Shown piece by piece: positions 24,106-36,900 of a DNA stretch of 64,000 bases. The DNA comes from Siphonodentalium dalli (lineage: Eukaryota > Mollusca > Scaphopoda > Gadilida > Siphonodentaliidae), in contig CP136068.1 in NCBI GenBank assembly GCA_032622095.1, positions 154,839,151 to 154,903,150 of the forward strand. The letters run 5' to 3'. The translations under genes were made by a program, and so were the position numbers. The notes under the pieces are model-generated. The model was given only the letters and a program-made list of their open reading frames with translations. It made no database searches and was not told where the DNA came from. Position 1 is the stretch's first letter, and each line of letters opens with the position of its first letter.

Positions 24106-25244
24106 TATTGAAGGTGGACGAAAAATGTTCAGTGATCAAATTGACCAAATTGGGACGCCGCATTTGATATTGGCCGCATTTGATATTGGCCACACATCAA
24201 TTTGATTGTGGCCTTATTACATTGGTCCTCTTGTCGTCAATTATAAAAAAGTAAACAAATACACATGTAATACATCATGCAACACATCCCATTCTCACAT
24301 TACGACAGCACTGACACAGTGGAATATATGATGAGATACTTGTGACTATCACTTGGTTGTACACTTGACATCCTCTGTGCAATATGTCTAATACACTAAA
24401 TAAATTAAGAGAGAGAGAGAGCATGGATTTTACTCTGAGGAGTTATATTGCATCAAATTCTGTTTCTTTAGAAATGGGAATAACCATTAAGCAATTGCCT
24501 TTGATGGTACATCGAATTGTATTATTGTTGGAATATACTTGGCATGGAAGATATGGTGGCAAATCATTTTGTCACATATAACTGATATCTAGTCTTCATT
24601 TCACGTTGTAGAGGCACGGCTTGCATATACGGGATTGGTTAATAATATGACTGTAACACGAGCCACGGTGTATTGAAGGTGGACGAAAAATGTTTAGTGA
24701 TCAAATTGTCCAAAAATTGGACGCCGCATTTGATAATGGCCGCATTTGATATTGGCCACACGTCAATTTGATTGTGGTCATATTACATTGGTGCGATAGA
24801 CTAAGTCATCTTGTCGTCAATTATAAAAAAGTAAACAAATGAACATGTAATACATCATGCAACACATCCAATTATCACATTACGACAGCACTGACACAGT
24901 GAAATATATGATGAGAAACTTGTGTCTATCACTTGGTTGTACACTCGACATCCTCTGTGCAGTGTGTCTAATACACTAAATAAATTAAGAGTGTGTATGG
25001 ATTTTACCCTGAGGAGTTATATTGCATCAAATTCTGTTTCTTTAGAAATGGGAATAACCATTAAGCAATTGCCTTTGATGGTACATCGAATTGTATTATT
25101 TTTGGAATATACTTGGGATGGAAGATATGGTGGCATATCATTTTGTCACATATAACTGATATCTAGTCTTCATTTCACGTTGTAGAGGCACGGCTTGCAT
25201 ATACGGGATTGGTTAATAATATGACTGTAACATGAGCCACGGTG
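24106..25244. repeat. Tandem duplication of a ~0.57-kb unit
   Basis: Copy 1 spans 24106-24670 and copy 2 24671-25244, from TGTATTGAAGGTGGACG to GAGCCACGGTG. A small sub-repeat GCCGCATTTGATATTGG occurs doubled in each copy. Each copy has a 65-77 codon open frame (24384-24581 and 24922-25155). The base differences I checked at the 3' end of those frames change amino acids (L/F, H/D, K/I), so there is no sign of protein constraint. Confidence 0.85.
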
Positions 25245-25739
25245 TTACGTTAGTATCCCGCAAACTGTCCATATACCCAACTCATGTTTGCGTGATTGCT
25301 TTTCTTCCCAACCTGAATGCGAAAGAGGGCCTGAAGCGGCATCGATACACAACTCCAGCATAGACCACCAGAAGGTCAATTTATAGACTTGGAAACATTG
25401 GTTCGTGCAACAATTGCCCAGAACTAAGAACGAGTGGCTCCTCATATTGATTTGTCTTTCTATTTTGTTTTCATTTCCTTGCCTATTTTTGCAATCCCTT
25501 TTTAATTGTACGTAATCTGATTGTACGATAGTGTTATTAACATTTCGAAATTTTGAGTAATAATGTGCTGCAAAAGTAACGCATGCACAGCTTCGATTAC
25601 ATGTGTGGACAAGCTTAATATATTATTGTGTCATATAGGTCAGAATGTTCAGGAGCGAATAATATCCATTCTTCCACCACTTTTACCGAGGACGATCCAA
25701 CCTGTCACAGTTGTCTGTATGATTTTCATTACAGATACG
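25245..25739. other. No supported feature
   Basis: Spacer; a minus-strand frame 25245-25445 has no recognised domain or splice context. Confidence 0.4.
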
Positions 25740-27890
25740 TAGATGATACTCATAACGTCATATATAATATATTACCTAGAGAAACTCACAAATATAAATG
25801 ACAATGCAAATGTGAACAAAAACAATATCTATACAATATTGTGAAGTTGCCCAAAGGGCATGTATGCTGGTGGTTTATTCTACACTTAGAAATTCACGGC
25901 GCCAATGTTATAATGATTTATACTTTATCAATTCGCCAGCCAATTCAGACAACCAAACAGTTTTAGGATTGTTTTTCTCAAATATAAAATAAGTTTCGTG
26001 TTTTTGTGATATAACTGCTCATACTTTCGGATAGCCGTTGTTAGGCGCCAATGAAACCATTTAATTGATGTGACAGTGTTCTCTTCTTACTGAACGGTAA
26101 CAATTTTATTCTCATTCAAACTCGTTGATTGAGCACAATTGAAAACTGGACCTTACATGGTACGTTTAGAAATGAGGATCACCTGTTGGTATTTGTGCAT
26201 ATAGGTTTTTTTGTGGGGTTATTTTGTTTTTTATGTTTTCCTTGATCAATAACACTATCCAAAATTCCATGGCTCGATAGTCAATTCGTTTCATATATGC
26301 AATAACTGCCGTTTTAAGCATCTCTGTGCGTATAGAAGTGTCACGATGCCGAAGAGCATACTGTATAATTAAACCAAGTATTCTGTTTTGGAATCTGACA
26401 TTTGTATACGCTCAGAGCAAGACTGAGTTTAGTGTGTCTGTTATTTTCAGAATGAGGTCCCCACAGGGTGAATTTAGTGACTGGTATTATTTCTATAGAA
26501 ACTTATTCGCACAGATTAATTCTTTTTTAGTTTAGTTTCTCTATATCCCCAAATTGGCAGTCGACACATTGCATAATCGAGGTTCCCATTGGGTTTACAT
26601 CACACTATTCACCATCTGGGAACTTCATTCTGAGTATATGTCTCCAATATCAGATGAGGCCTAAGCAGAATGAGATTCCCAGATGGTGAATCTGCGGGAT
26701 AGCGCCAGTAAATTCACAATCTGGGGACCCCATTCTGCAAATGACAGGCACACTAAATCAGGGTTGGTCAGAGATGCATTGAATTCTAAAACGACATTAA
26801 TTTATTTTCAGCTCACTATTGTGAATATCGTTATATCTATTGAAAAACACCTGCATTAAAAATGGTCAAAGCTGTGACAGTACAAGATAATGATATTCAA
26901 AACATTATATTATATAATTCATAATCAAGAGAACACTCACAAAATAGAAATAACAATGAAAATATCAACAATAACTCTATAAAATATATGTGGAAACTGG
27001 AAAGGTTCGAAACAGTTGTGCCCTGGTCTATGTATTTGTTGTGCTACTCGCACTGAATGGTACCAATGTAAAACTTATTCAAATTTCATTTATCTGACCC
27101 AATTGGCTACTGGACATTTAATTGTACATTTAGCAATGCAGTCCCCCACCCCCGTGCGTGTTTTATCTTTATTTTCGATTCATTGTTTGTACTGTTCTTA
27201 CGTTTTTTTCTAGTTTTATGTATTTACTGGATCATCGGTCAGATAATTCATCAGAAACGACGTTGATTGCTTATAATTACACCATCGAAACTTTACTTCA
27301 AATCTCAAATTGTTGATCAAAGGGGATCGAACATATGGCACTAGGAGATAAGATGATTCTCATAAAATATTACATAATTTATAATCTAGAGAAACAATGG
27401 AAATATCAACCCCAACTCTATACAATATGTGTGGAAAGGCATAAACCCCGATGTGTTCAGGTCTGCACAACTGTGCTCGTGCGTGAACCTGAAGGGTACT
27501 AAGGTTATACTGATTAAACCTTCATCCATCCGACCCGCCTGGCATTGAACCTTAAATCGTACATTTTACAATGTGGGGCCCTAATCGATTTTTTTGTTGA
27601 CATGCGTGTGGTGGTTATTCTTTATTGTTTGTGTTCATTTTGTTTTTGTTTGTGTTCATGTTTGTTTTCCTTTTCATTTAAATTTATTTTTAAATATGGA
27701 TCTATTTCAGACCATTCAATTCGGGGAAATTAACCACCACCAAATACCACAAACCAAATGACATCCCATTCCTCAACATGATGTCTCGACAGTTTTATAT
27801 AAGCAATCAACATCGTTTTGCCATGCCTCTATGTGCCTTTAGAAATGTCACGACACCGCATAGCATACTATCTAATTTCACGAATAATGT
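25740..27890. repeat. Diverged 0.5-1 kb repeat units
   Basis: The block ATAATTTATAATCTAGAGAAA followed by AGAAATGACAATG-like text and CTATACAATATGTGTGGAAA recurs near 25770, 26890, 27370 and 27900. GTCACGATGCCGAAGAGCATACT (two short words joined) near 26340 recurs near 27846. Old, uneven units; short frames inside are not supported as genes. Confidence 0.5.
26428..26757. mobile_element. Double-palindrome MITE-like element, 330 bp
   Basis: Outer arms of about 55 bp start TTTAGTGTG and end CACACTAAA, with CAGAATGAGGTCCCCA facing TGGGGACCCCATTCTG. A separate inner inverted pair ATTCACCATCTGGGAA and TTCCCAGATGGTGAAT lies at 26609-26636 and 26667-26694. No target duplication identified and no coding content. 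It interrupts the diverged repeat region. Confidence 0.65.
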
Positions 27891-29130
27891 AAAATGATGT
27901 TATATTATATACTTTATAATTTAGAGAAAACTCACAAAATAGAAATGACAATAAAGACACGAAAACAATTCTATGAAAATTTTATGGATAGGCATGAAGC
28001 CTTTTGTGTTGTGGTGTATGTGTTATACTCTACCAAATATGTGTGGACGGTCACGAAGACCTTTGTGGTCTGGTATATGAATATACTCTATAAATATGTG
28101 TGGAAAGTCATGAAGACTTGTGTTCTGGTATATGTATTATAATCTATAAAATATGTGTGGAAAGTCACGTATACATTTGTGTTCTGGTATATGTATTATA
28201 TTCTATAAAATATGTGTCGAAAGTCATGATTGCATTTGTGTTCTGGTATATGTATTATACGCTACAAAATATGTGTAAACGGATGAAGAACTTTGTGTTC
28301 TGGTATATGTATTTACTCTATAGCATATGTGTGGAAAGTCATGAATACATTTGGCTCTGGTGGATGTATTATGCGTTGTACAATGTGTGGATTGTCGTGA
28401 ATACATTTGTGTTCTGGTGTATGTATTATTTCTGGTGTATGTATTATGCTCTGAGCCATTTGTGTTCTGGTCTATGTATTATACTCTATAAAATATGTGT
28501 GGAAAGTCATGAATACATTTGTGTTCTGGTATATGTATAATACTCTATTAAATTTGTGTGGAAAGTCATGAATACATTTGTGTTCTGGTAGATGTATTAT
28601 GCGCTGTACAATGTGTGGAAAATCATGAGGCCATTTATGTTCTGGTCTATGTATAATACTCTATCAACTATGTGTGGATAGGCTCGAAACTCTTTGTGTT
28701 CTGGTACATGTATTATAATCTGTAAATTATGTTTGGAAAGTCATGAAGACAGTCGTGTTCTGGTACATGTATTGTAATCTATAAAATATGTGTGGAAAGT
28801 CATGAAGACATTTGTATTGTGGTATATGTATTATACTCTATACAATGTTTGGAAATTCATGAATACATTTGTATTCTGGTATATGTATAATACTCTACAA
28901 ATATGTGTGGAAAGGCTCGAACCCCGGTCTATGTATTTCATGTTGCTTTTTCATGGAGGTATGAATAGAAACTCCATAAATATGTGTGGAAAGGTATAAA
29001 TCCTTTGTGTCCTGTTCAATGTATGATATGCCCTACTTGCACTGTGTGGTACCGATATTATACTGACCCTAACGCATTCATTAGACAAAATTGACAACGG
29101 GACCTTATTGTTGTAATGCTGGCCGTTGTG
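27891..29130. repeat. About 16 tandem units of ~58-60 bp
   Basis: The unit is roughly ATGTGTGGAAAGTCATGAA, then TACATTTGTGTTCTGGTATA, then TGTATTATACTCTATAAAAT. Copies run from about 28040 to 28930, with longer flanking units on either side. The 146-codon frame at 28100-28540 is a by-product of a unit length that keeps one frame open for a stretch and is not a gene. Confidence 0.88.
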
Positions 29131-29500
29131 TGTGTTTTAACGTATTAAAACTTTTCATATGTTATGTTTAGTTTAATATATAAGTATGTATTCATGTTTT
29201 GACCATCAAGCTCCATAATATATATCATGGTCAGAATATAAATCAGTTTTAAATTTATATTTGTATTCTTGTGAGGGTTTTTGTGTGTGCGAGTGTTTTG
29301 TGTATTGTTTTTCTTTTCTTTTCACTTTTTGCTTTTCTTATGTTTTGTTTTATTTTATATATGGATTGTTTTTATCATCCAACTAGATGACATCAGAGCA
29401 CATGGTATCTGTGATGAATTAGCCACGGTGTGATGTTTTTGTCATTGTTTCGATACCCCTTCTTTCGTGCATGGCGTGGTGCTTGTTTCAATGCTCCATT
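29131..29500. other. No supported feature
   Basis: T-rich spacer; no gene or RNA seen. Confidence 0.4.
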
Positions 29501-29515
29501 ACACACACACACACA

Positions 29516-29572
<57 letters not shown>
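29501..29572. repeat. Compound (AC)n(TC)n microsatellite
   Basis: About 9 AC repeats followed by about 27 TC repeats. The Ser-Leu and Arg-Glu frames across it are artefacts of the dinucleotide run. Confidence 0.97.
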
Positions 29573-29573
<1 letters not shown>

Positions 29574-29640
29574 AATACTAGAATGATCATTCCCACTCTC
29601 TCAATTTTCCAGCCAATTAAATCAGATATTTAAATTAATA

Positions 29641-29979
29641 TAGGAGGCCATTTTTACAGTTATTATACATTCAGCTTAAATGTAATATAATTGTGCTTAA
29701 GCGCAATAGCCTTAACAAGCTTTCACCTCGACGATAAAATTAGGTCCCTAATCGGGTGTTCTCGTTGATTTATGTGTTACAATTTCAATTTTTCAGAAAA
29801 ATAACCGAACTATTAATATAAAAAGTTCACATGATAGTCAGACTTTTATATAACAATTAGGTGGGGCTGTTTCAGACATTTAATAATTGAGAATACATGT
29901 ATACGCAACTAAATTACGTGCATATTCAACTAATTGCGCTTACTTCCGATTATTTAATAAATGTGAAAATGGCCTCCTA
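29641..29979. mobile_element. 339-bp MITE with TA flanks (Tc1/mariner-like)
   Basis: The left end TAGGAGGCCATTTT is exactly inverted at the right end (AAAATGGCCTCCTA). Both are flanked by TA (29639-29640 and 29980-29981). No frame of note inside. Confidence 0.75.
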
Positions 29980-29981
29980 TA

Positions 29982-30439
29982 GACTAACGACAAATAAATG
30001 CATCAATGCTCTGGTTGCGCTTATTAGATAAATTCCATCCAGATATTTTTTCTGTTAACAAACTACAAAATTTACTCACATCTGTGTTTAATAACCAGAC
30101 AAATCTGCCCAAGTTAGGGTGTATTCATATCTACAGATACGTGTGCGTCTGGTCGCGCCGAATTTAGCAGTGTACGTTTACCGTAGAGCTATTGATAGCC
30201 CAGTGTGTTCGCCAATCCACTGATTACAGGCCGTGTATGTTTATTCCAATCAATCATCAGGCAAACAGTGGGATCCGCATTTGACAGTTAAACATAAATT
30301 GTTCGCCCTTTCTTTACTCAATTGATTCTCATATCAGTTATAAAAGTATATACTGGATTGGTCTATTATTCGTCTGGGTGGGACATACAAACGGACGACA
30401 GATTCCTGCTCATGTATGTGAAATACTCATATAATATGT
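29982..30439. other. No supported feature
   Basis: AT-rich spacer without recognised features. Confidence 0.4.
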
Positions 30440-30530
30440 CCAACAAACGGCATATGACCGATTGTTGAACCAGGTGTCTGAACATTTCCTAAGGGAATTA
30501 CCCGTCAATTATAAATTAGAAAAGAAATGG
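30440..30530. repeat. Dispersed hairpin repeat, copy 4
   Basis: TCCAACAAACGGCATATGACCG with TTGTTGAAC forms an imperfect hairpin, followed by TCTGAACATTTCCTAAGGG as in the 8.9-kb copy and the LTR-like repeats. Confidence 0.5.
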
Positions 30531-30705
30531 TTATGGTCGAATTGTACTGGTATTGCTTACTAAACTGTGGCCTGATATTGAAAACATTGCGATACAGTAT
30601 TGTTCCTATTGACTATACATAAAGACCATGATAGCGGATCAACCAACATCGAGGCTGTACTAAATTACTGTGAGTAGGAATGATCATTCGAGCTCATGTC
30701 TAAGG

Positions 30706-30941
30706 TTAGCTGACAACAGCGTAACATTCCTTGTCAGTAGCAGCGCATTGATCAGTTGGACCGACGATGGTGGAGCTGTACATGGTGCAAACGTTGGCTG
30801 TGATCGTAATCTTGGTGCATCCATCCGTGTTCTTGCAGAGTCGGCCGCATTTGAGAGCAGATATGTCCGGCATCATCCCAATGACTGAGGTTTCTGGTCC
30901 GTTCTCGCGTGTGAGTTGCAGAGTTGTCCTTCTGTTGATCA
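30706..30941 (-). CDS. Lectin gene exon 4: PAN/apple-like C-terminal domain
   Basis: The acceptor is CAACGACAACAG after a pyrimidine-rich tract (exon from 30941). The frame continues to TAA at 30708-30706. It encodes residues 332-408 with KCGRLCKNTDGC and ANVCTMYSS, then two more Cys. This is the alternating Cys pattern of PAN/apple modules, which bind proteins or carbohydrates. It is shorter than a full ~80-90 residue domain, so part may be missing or the family assignment loose. Confidence 0.72.
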
Positions 30942-33900
30942 CTGTTGTCGTTGTTTGTGGAGACAAAAAAGGACAACAGTTACATTTAATAACATTATTC
31001 TCTTATTGATTTACACGCAGTGGTTGGAAGCGGCTCTATCATCTTGGTTGTTGTACGTTCCGTACCATGTAAGTTTCGTAAAAAGATGTGTCGTGTATAT
31101 ACCAGCTGGACGTTCGTACATGAATTATGTGAACGATTCGTACCATACATTGTTATTTGTTTTAATAACATTACCTTATAACATTAACCTATAACATGAA
31201 TATTTAACATATATTATGTGTGATACAATTACGGACGAGCTACATGCGGTTAATACGTAATAATGAGCCAATTGTCGGTTTGCGCTCCAAAATATGCCTA
31301 ATAATAGTCGCTTTTGATGTTTTCACGGTTTCAAAATAGGTCGATAAATACTTAAACTACCTTTCAACGAGCATTATATGTCCCGGTAAGACGCATTGAA
31401 GTCATAACATATACAACATTGAACACGATGTTTGGGTTCCAAACAAAACACATATGTTCACGGCGTGGGACAGAAAAGAACATTTGGTGTTAGTCTGTTC
31501 CAGATACGGTAGAAATAAAGAATATGTACCACCAGCCAATATCTATGGAACTACATGTCCACATCCAATATCTAATGAACTTTTTAATAATGGTGTGTTT
31601 GCTATACTGCGTGTCACGAGTGGTCATATTATATCGTAGCTAATAAACTGGCGGCCAATTTTATGTCACGTAACGACACAACCTCATAACACCAAATAGT
31701 GGTAGCAGCCACACAATTACGACGTCATAGTGTTATGATTACAAATAACAACTTAGTGTACTGATCTGGGAACAGTATTGAACCTCATATAATTGGCAGA
31801 AGCTGCATCTAAAATCGCCCATTCGGAGTTATTGCTATTGTGGATCAGTTTTGCTTCTGATAATCACCAGAATGAATAAAAGATCACGTTTAGGCTGGAT
31901 AACATATCTAAGTGTAGTATTCATGAGTTTTAAATGAACACTTGAATGACAATTGAAGTGACAGAAATAATTGTGTTTGGTATGTGTATAACCTGGTGAT
32001 AATGTGTTGTCTACTGATTCTAGTAACAATTTTCGGTCACACAAATCTACTGGCTTTTTATAAAAAAAAAATGACATATAATGTTGCTCTGCCTAGAGCT
32101 CTCGAACCTTGACTATAATTTTAAAATCACCAGCCATCCTTTGTTTATATATCATCTCTCATGAGCAGTAGGAAGTGTACATTGTACATTACGTATGATC
32201 TCCTATGATGTTCAAGCGAATACCATAGAAAGCGATACTCTGTTCCTCAACAAGTTTATAACTTAAAAGTCAGTTAACTAATTGAAAATTTGGAAATTGT
32301 CAATATAAATTTGTTCCGCTTACTGAAAATGAACTTCTTCTGTTTCCATTATTTAGGACAAACATGATCTGACAGTTCCTTGCAGTTGACGGAATGCTGC
32401 AACTTTGCCCGCCACTTACACTCTAAAACTGAGTGCGATACATTTAACTTGATATATCGTGTTAGACTTTACCAAGTTGTTATAACACGATAAAAGAGTC
32501 GTTATAACACAAGACTCAGATTACACTCCATGTTAAAAATAACTACGCAATCCAGTGCGCATACTAAATGCAAAACTAACACTTTCATAGCGTTAACTAT
32601 TTTGCCCAATAAGAGTTGACTTACACATAAGGGATCTTTCAACTTTTAACACAGCAATAACTCGCACAAGATTTAAGTGGCGGACGAAATGTGCGAGAAA
32701 TGCTGTCTACGCGACGTCATTCCGACCTGGAAAATGCATTTGTTTGTATGTTTTCTTATTTTCGGTGAGTATAGAAAACTGTAATGATATATAGAGGATC
32801 TCACATGAGTTTCTATTTTATACGGAATTTATCAACCGAGTTCACTAAATTCGATTTGAGCCGAGGTTTACCGAGGCCCAAATAGAATTTAGAGGACGAG
32901 GTTGATAAATTACGTATAAAATAGGACGAGTGTGAGATACCTTTTATCACATGATCAAATAAACCCGAAGCAACGCGAAATATTCATCGAAAACAACAAT
33001 CATAAACTACAGCGATCGCAAGTTATTTGAAGAACGCCGTGACGTCATCGCACGCGCTGATATTAAACGTGTCTATTACCGATAATTATGAAACTGCTTT
33101 TATGGCCAAATTATGTGATAAATCGTTATATTGGAATCATTACAGCATAAATAGTTCGTTATTTCGTTATAGTTCGTTATATATCAACTTTCGCCCCGGC
33201 TCGATGACGTTTAACACTATTCAGATATACAATCAACTCTGTTACTATGTAACAGTTCACACTATTCGGTGTTATATTTAACTATTTAGGGGTTCCCTTC
33301 AGCACTATTATGTGGTATATTCAACTAGGATACTGGGTAACAGTTCATACCATTCAGTGTTATATTTACCTATTTATGAGTACCCTTCAGCACTATTCAG
33401 TGTTACATTAAACTAGGTTACTGGGTAACAGTTCACACTATTCAGTGTTATATTGACCTATTTATGGGTACCCCCTTCAGCAGTGTTACATACCACTATG
33501 TTACTGGGTAACAGTTCACACTATTCCGTGTTATATTTACATATGTATGGGTACCATTCAGCACTATTCGGTGTTACATTCAACTAGGATAGGGTAACAG
33601 TTCACACTATTCAGTGTTATATTTAACTATATAATGGGTACCCTTCAGCACTATTTGGTGTTACATTCCACTAGGATACTGGGTAACAGTTCACACTATT
33701 CAGTGTTATATTTAACTATATAAGGGGTTCCCTTCAGCAATATTCAGTGGCACATTCAAATAGGATACTGGGTAACAGTTCACACCATGCAGTGTCATTT
33801 TTAACTATATATGGGGTACCATCAGCACTATCCGGTGTTACATTCAACTAGGATACTGGGTAATATTTCACACTATTTAGTATTGTATTCATCTTTTCGT

Positions 33901-36900
33901 AGCGAGTTTAATTTAACCCGATATCGTGTGAATTTTAACACGATTTGATTGTACTAAATTAATCCAACACTAAATTTCGTAGTATATAACACACCACGTG
34001 ATTTAACAGGTACGCGTTTGTGCTATTGAGTCGATAAGCGCTGATTGTAGTATCAACTAGAAGACAGCAGTATACAACAGAAGCCAGATATAACCTTTTA
34101 ACTGGATTGCATGTACACGGCTGGGTCTACGATATGAAACTACATGCTTGATTGTTTCTGATCTTCCAGCTATCACGCCATTTAAGACTGGAAAGTGGTC
34201 GGCTAAACCTAGTCAAATGCAACAACTGTTTTGACTAGCTCATCTGATGAACGTGTGATAATCATATCAAGAGTGTGATTTTTCGTATGCGTTGGGGACG
34301 ACACATGTTGCTTGATGCCAAATTAATGAGTTTGCCTGGGAACTTAATAATGTCTTTGTTTATGAAATCATCAAGGTGGGTGATAGTAAAGTCACCATGA
34401 AGTGTAAACTGTTTTTTTGACAACAGTGCCTTAACAATTGAACTAAATCAGTCATAAACCGTTTTAATGTGAGCCAATTTAGGGTGGTTGACGAGATAGG
34501 GAAAACACAGATGTGTTGTTCATTCATATGTACCACATTTGAAACGTGATACAACAGCCTGGTGTCATTTAACTCATAATGTAACATATCCTCGTGCAAA
34601 TATGTTCATATTGGACCTTTGTGTTCACATAGGTCCATACTGGACCTAAATATTCACATAGGTTCATATTCGACTTGATGGATTCTGAAATAAGCTTATA
34701 CAAGTAAGTTTGTTGACTGACGCGGACCACAATGAAAACACATTATAAAGATTATAAAATAATTTTTTTGGAAACGAGTTTCAGAATATACCCCCAAAAA
34801 GTCAATTTGATTTTATGCCAAAAGTATAAATTAGACATTTTTGGAAATTGACTCTCAATTAGTTGAAAAGATGACAAAATATTTCGACTATGTGCCATAC
34901 TAAGCGTATGTCACGTTTCGTTTCGGCTCGTTACCTCTGGTGGTTGTTGGCGCGGTGGCGGCAGATGTTATTGTTGAATCAGTCGTTGGTGTAGCGGTAG
35001 TCGTTGGTGTGGTGGTTATTGGTGTTGTGGCAGTCGTTGGTGTGGCGGTTGTTGTTGTTCCGACATTCAGTGTGGCAGTTGTTGTTGATGATGCGACAGT
35101 CATTGGTGTGGCGGTTGTTGGTGTTGCGGCAGTCGTTGGTGTGGCGGTTATTGTTGTTCCGACATTCAGTGTGGCGGTTGTTGTTGTTGTTGATGCGACA
35201 GACGTTGGTGTGGCGGTTGTTGTTGTTCCGACATTCAGTGTGGCGGTTGTTGTTGATGATACGGCAGTCGTTGGTGTGGCGGTTGTTGTTGATGTTGAAG
35301 TTGCGGCGGTTGCAGTGATGCTGGCTCCTGTTGTCATCACTGTGGTTGTGGTTGTTGTGGCACTGCTGTTGCCGGTGTTCGTAGTCTTCGCACCTGCCAA
35401 ACCGAGAGTTAACCATTCAATGACGGGATATACGATACTGTATGAATGCACATCCCTGTGCTATTGTACTATCTTTTTTATGCGAGCCTCACATGGTTGG
35501 CCTCGAATAACAGAATGCACTGGCTTACAAGGTCAGTGCAAATATTGTCAGGCCAATGTATTATCTAATATATGCGATGCTCCATGTGGGAAACTCGCGT
35601 ATATAAGATAATATATTAGCACATGGTTTTCGCAGAATCTCAGGGAACTCTAGTCATATAAGTGTTAATCTAAGTAATGTATCTTAAATTGGTTTTGTCT
35701 GCATATACACCCATATTACGAAACGTTTCCAATATTCACTTCTGGCATACCTATTACATATGTGACTACGACATACGTTGCACTATGTATGCACACCCGT
35801 GTATGCTCAAACCTGGACGGGCGCAGATTGAGTAAGTGTATCATTGTTAGTAGCTTTCAATTACAAAGTTGCTTAAGGAACTACTATTGATAAGAATTAC
35901 GAATATTTAATAGTAGTTGAATAATGAACTACCACTGTTAAGAATTTTGAATAGTTAATAGTAGTCCATAATTAACTACTACTGATAGTAATTACGATTA
36001 GCTTATATTAGTCGCATAGTAAACTGACACTGGTGAGAATTATGGATAGTTAATAGTAATCGCCTAATGAACTACTATTGATAGAAACTAAGAAAATGTT
36101 ATAGTAGTCGCATAATGAAGTACCACTGATAAGAATTATGAATATCTAACATCCAGTAATAGACGCATAATGACAACTACCAATACCTTTTAGTTTGTAT
36201 TGATATATTCTCAAAACATATTTTCTTCCAACATATCAAGCGCAAGGCAGGACTTGATGCATTAAATGCTCTTACAGTCATATTCACATCACAAAGAGAA
36301 CCAATAAACTGAGAAGGAAAAAGAAATAAAGGAATAACTTAGTAAACCTAAGTCAATGAATATCTCAGCTCAAGAAACCAAAGAAATTTATTACAGGAAA
36401 ATTGCTATATTGTAAAACATTATTTTCAGACCAGAAGAAAACAAATATTGCCACCTTTTGGGCTGCTATAGATTGTCAGCTTGTGGTCGTTGTAATTTAC
36501 ATTTTAAATCAAAATCAAGATGATTGTTGTTTTATGATTTTGGAAATTTTGATTCCCACTTAATTTGTAAAGCCATGGGATTGTATAAGGACAAGCCTAT
36601 AACTTGCATTCCAAATAGTATGGAATGTTATATATCATTCAGAATAGTATGGAATGTTATATATCATTCAGAATAGTATGGAATGTTATATATCATTCAG
36701 AATAGTATGGAATGTTATATATCATTCAGAATAGACAATCTGTGTTGTATTGATAGCTATCAATTTCTCCATTCTTCATTGGATAATCTGGTGCAAACTG
36801 TGCGCGAAGTAGAGGGTTGTGAAGGTTATGAAGATGAAGGTTTTACAGAAGAACAATGCAGTTTAATTAAGCATACAGGTGTGTTCCCTTATGATTATCA

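Noticed and set aside
24384-25155. Duplicated small gene
   Set aside because: Twin frames lie in a tandem duplication, and the differences checked are amino-acid changing, so no coding constraint is visible.
28100-28540. 146-codon frame with repeated YICVLVYV-type peptides
   Set aside because: Produced by ~58-60-bp tandem repeats; no constraint or splice context.
29393-29633. Arg-Glu and Ser-Leu rich frames on both strands
   Set aside because: Translation of the AC/TC microsatellite.
34940-35611. 223-codon Val-rich plus-strand frame
   Set aside because: It is the antisense of the Thr-rich repeat; the minus strand has phase-matched splice sites with the lectin exons and this strand does not.
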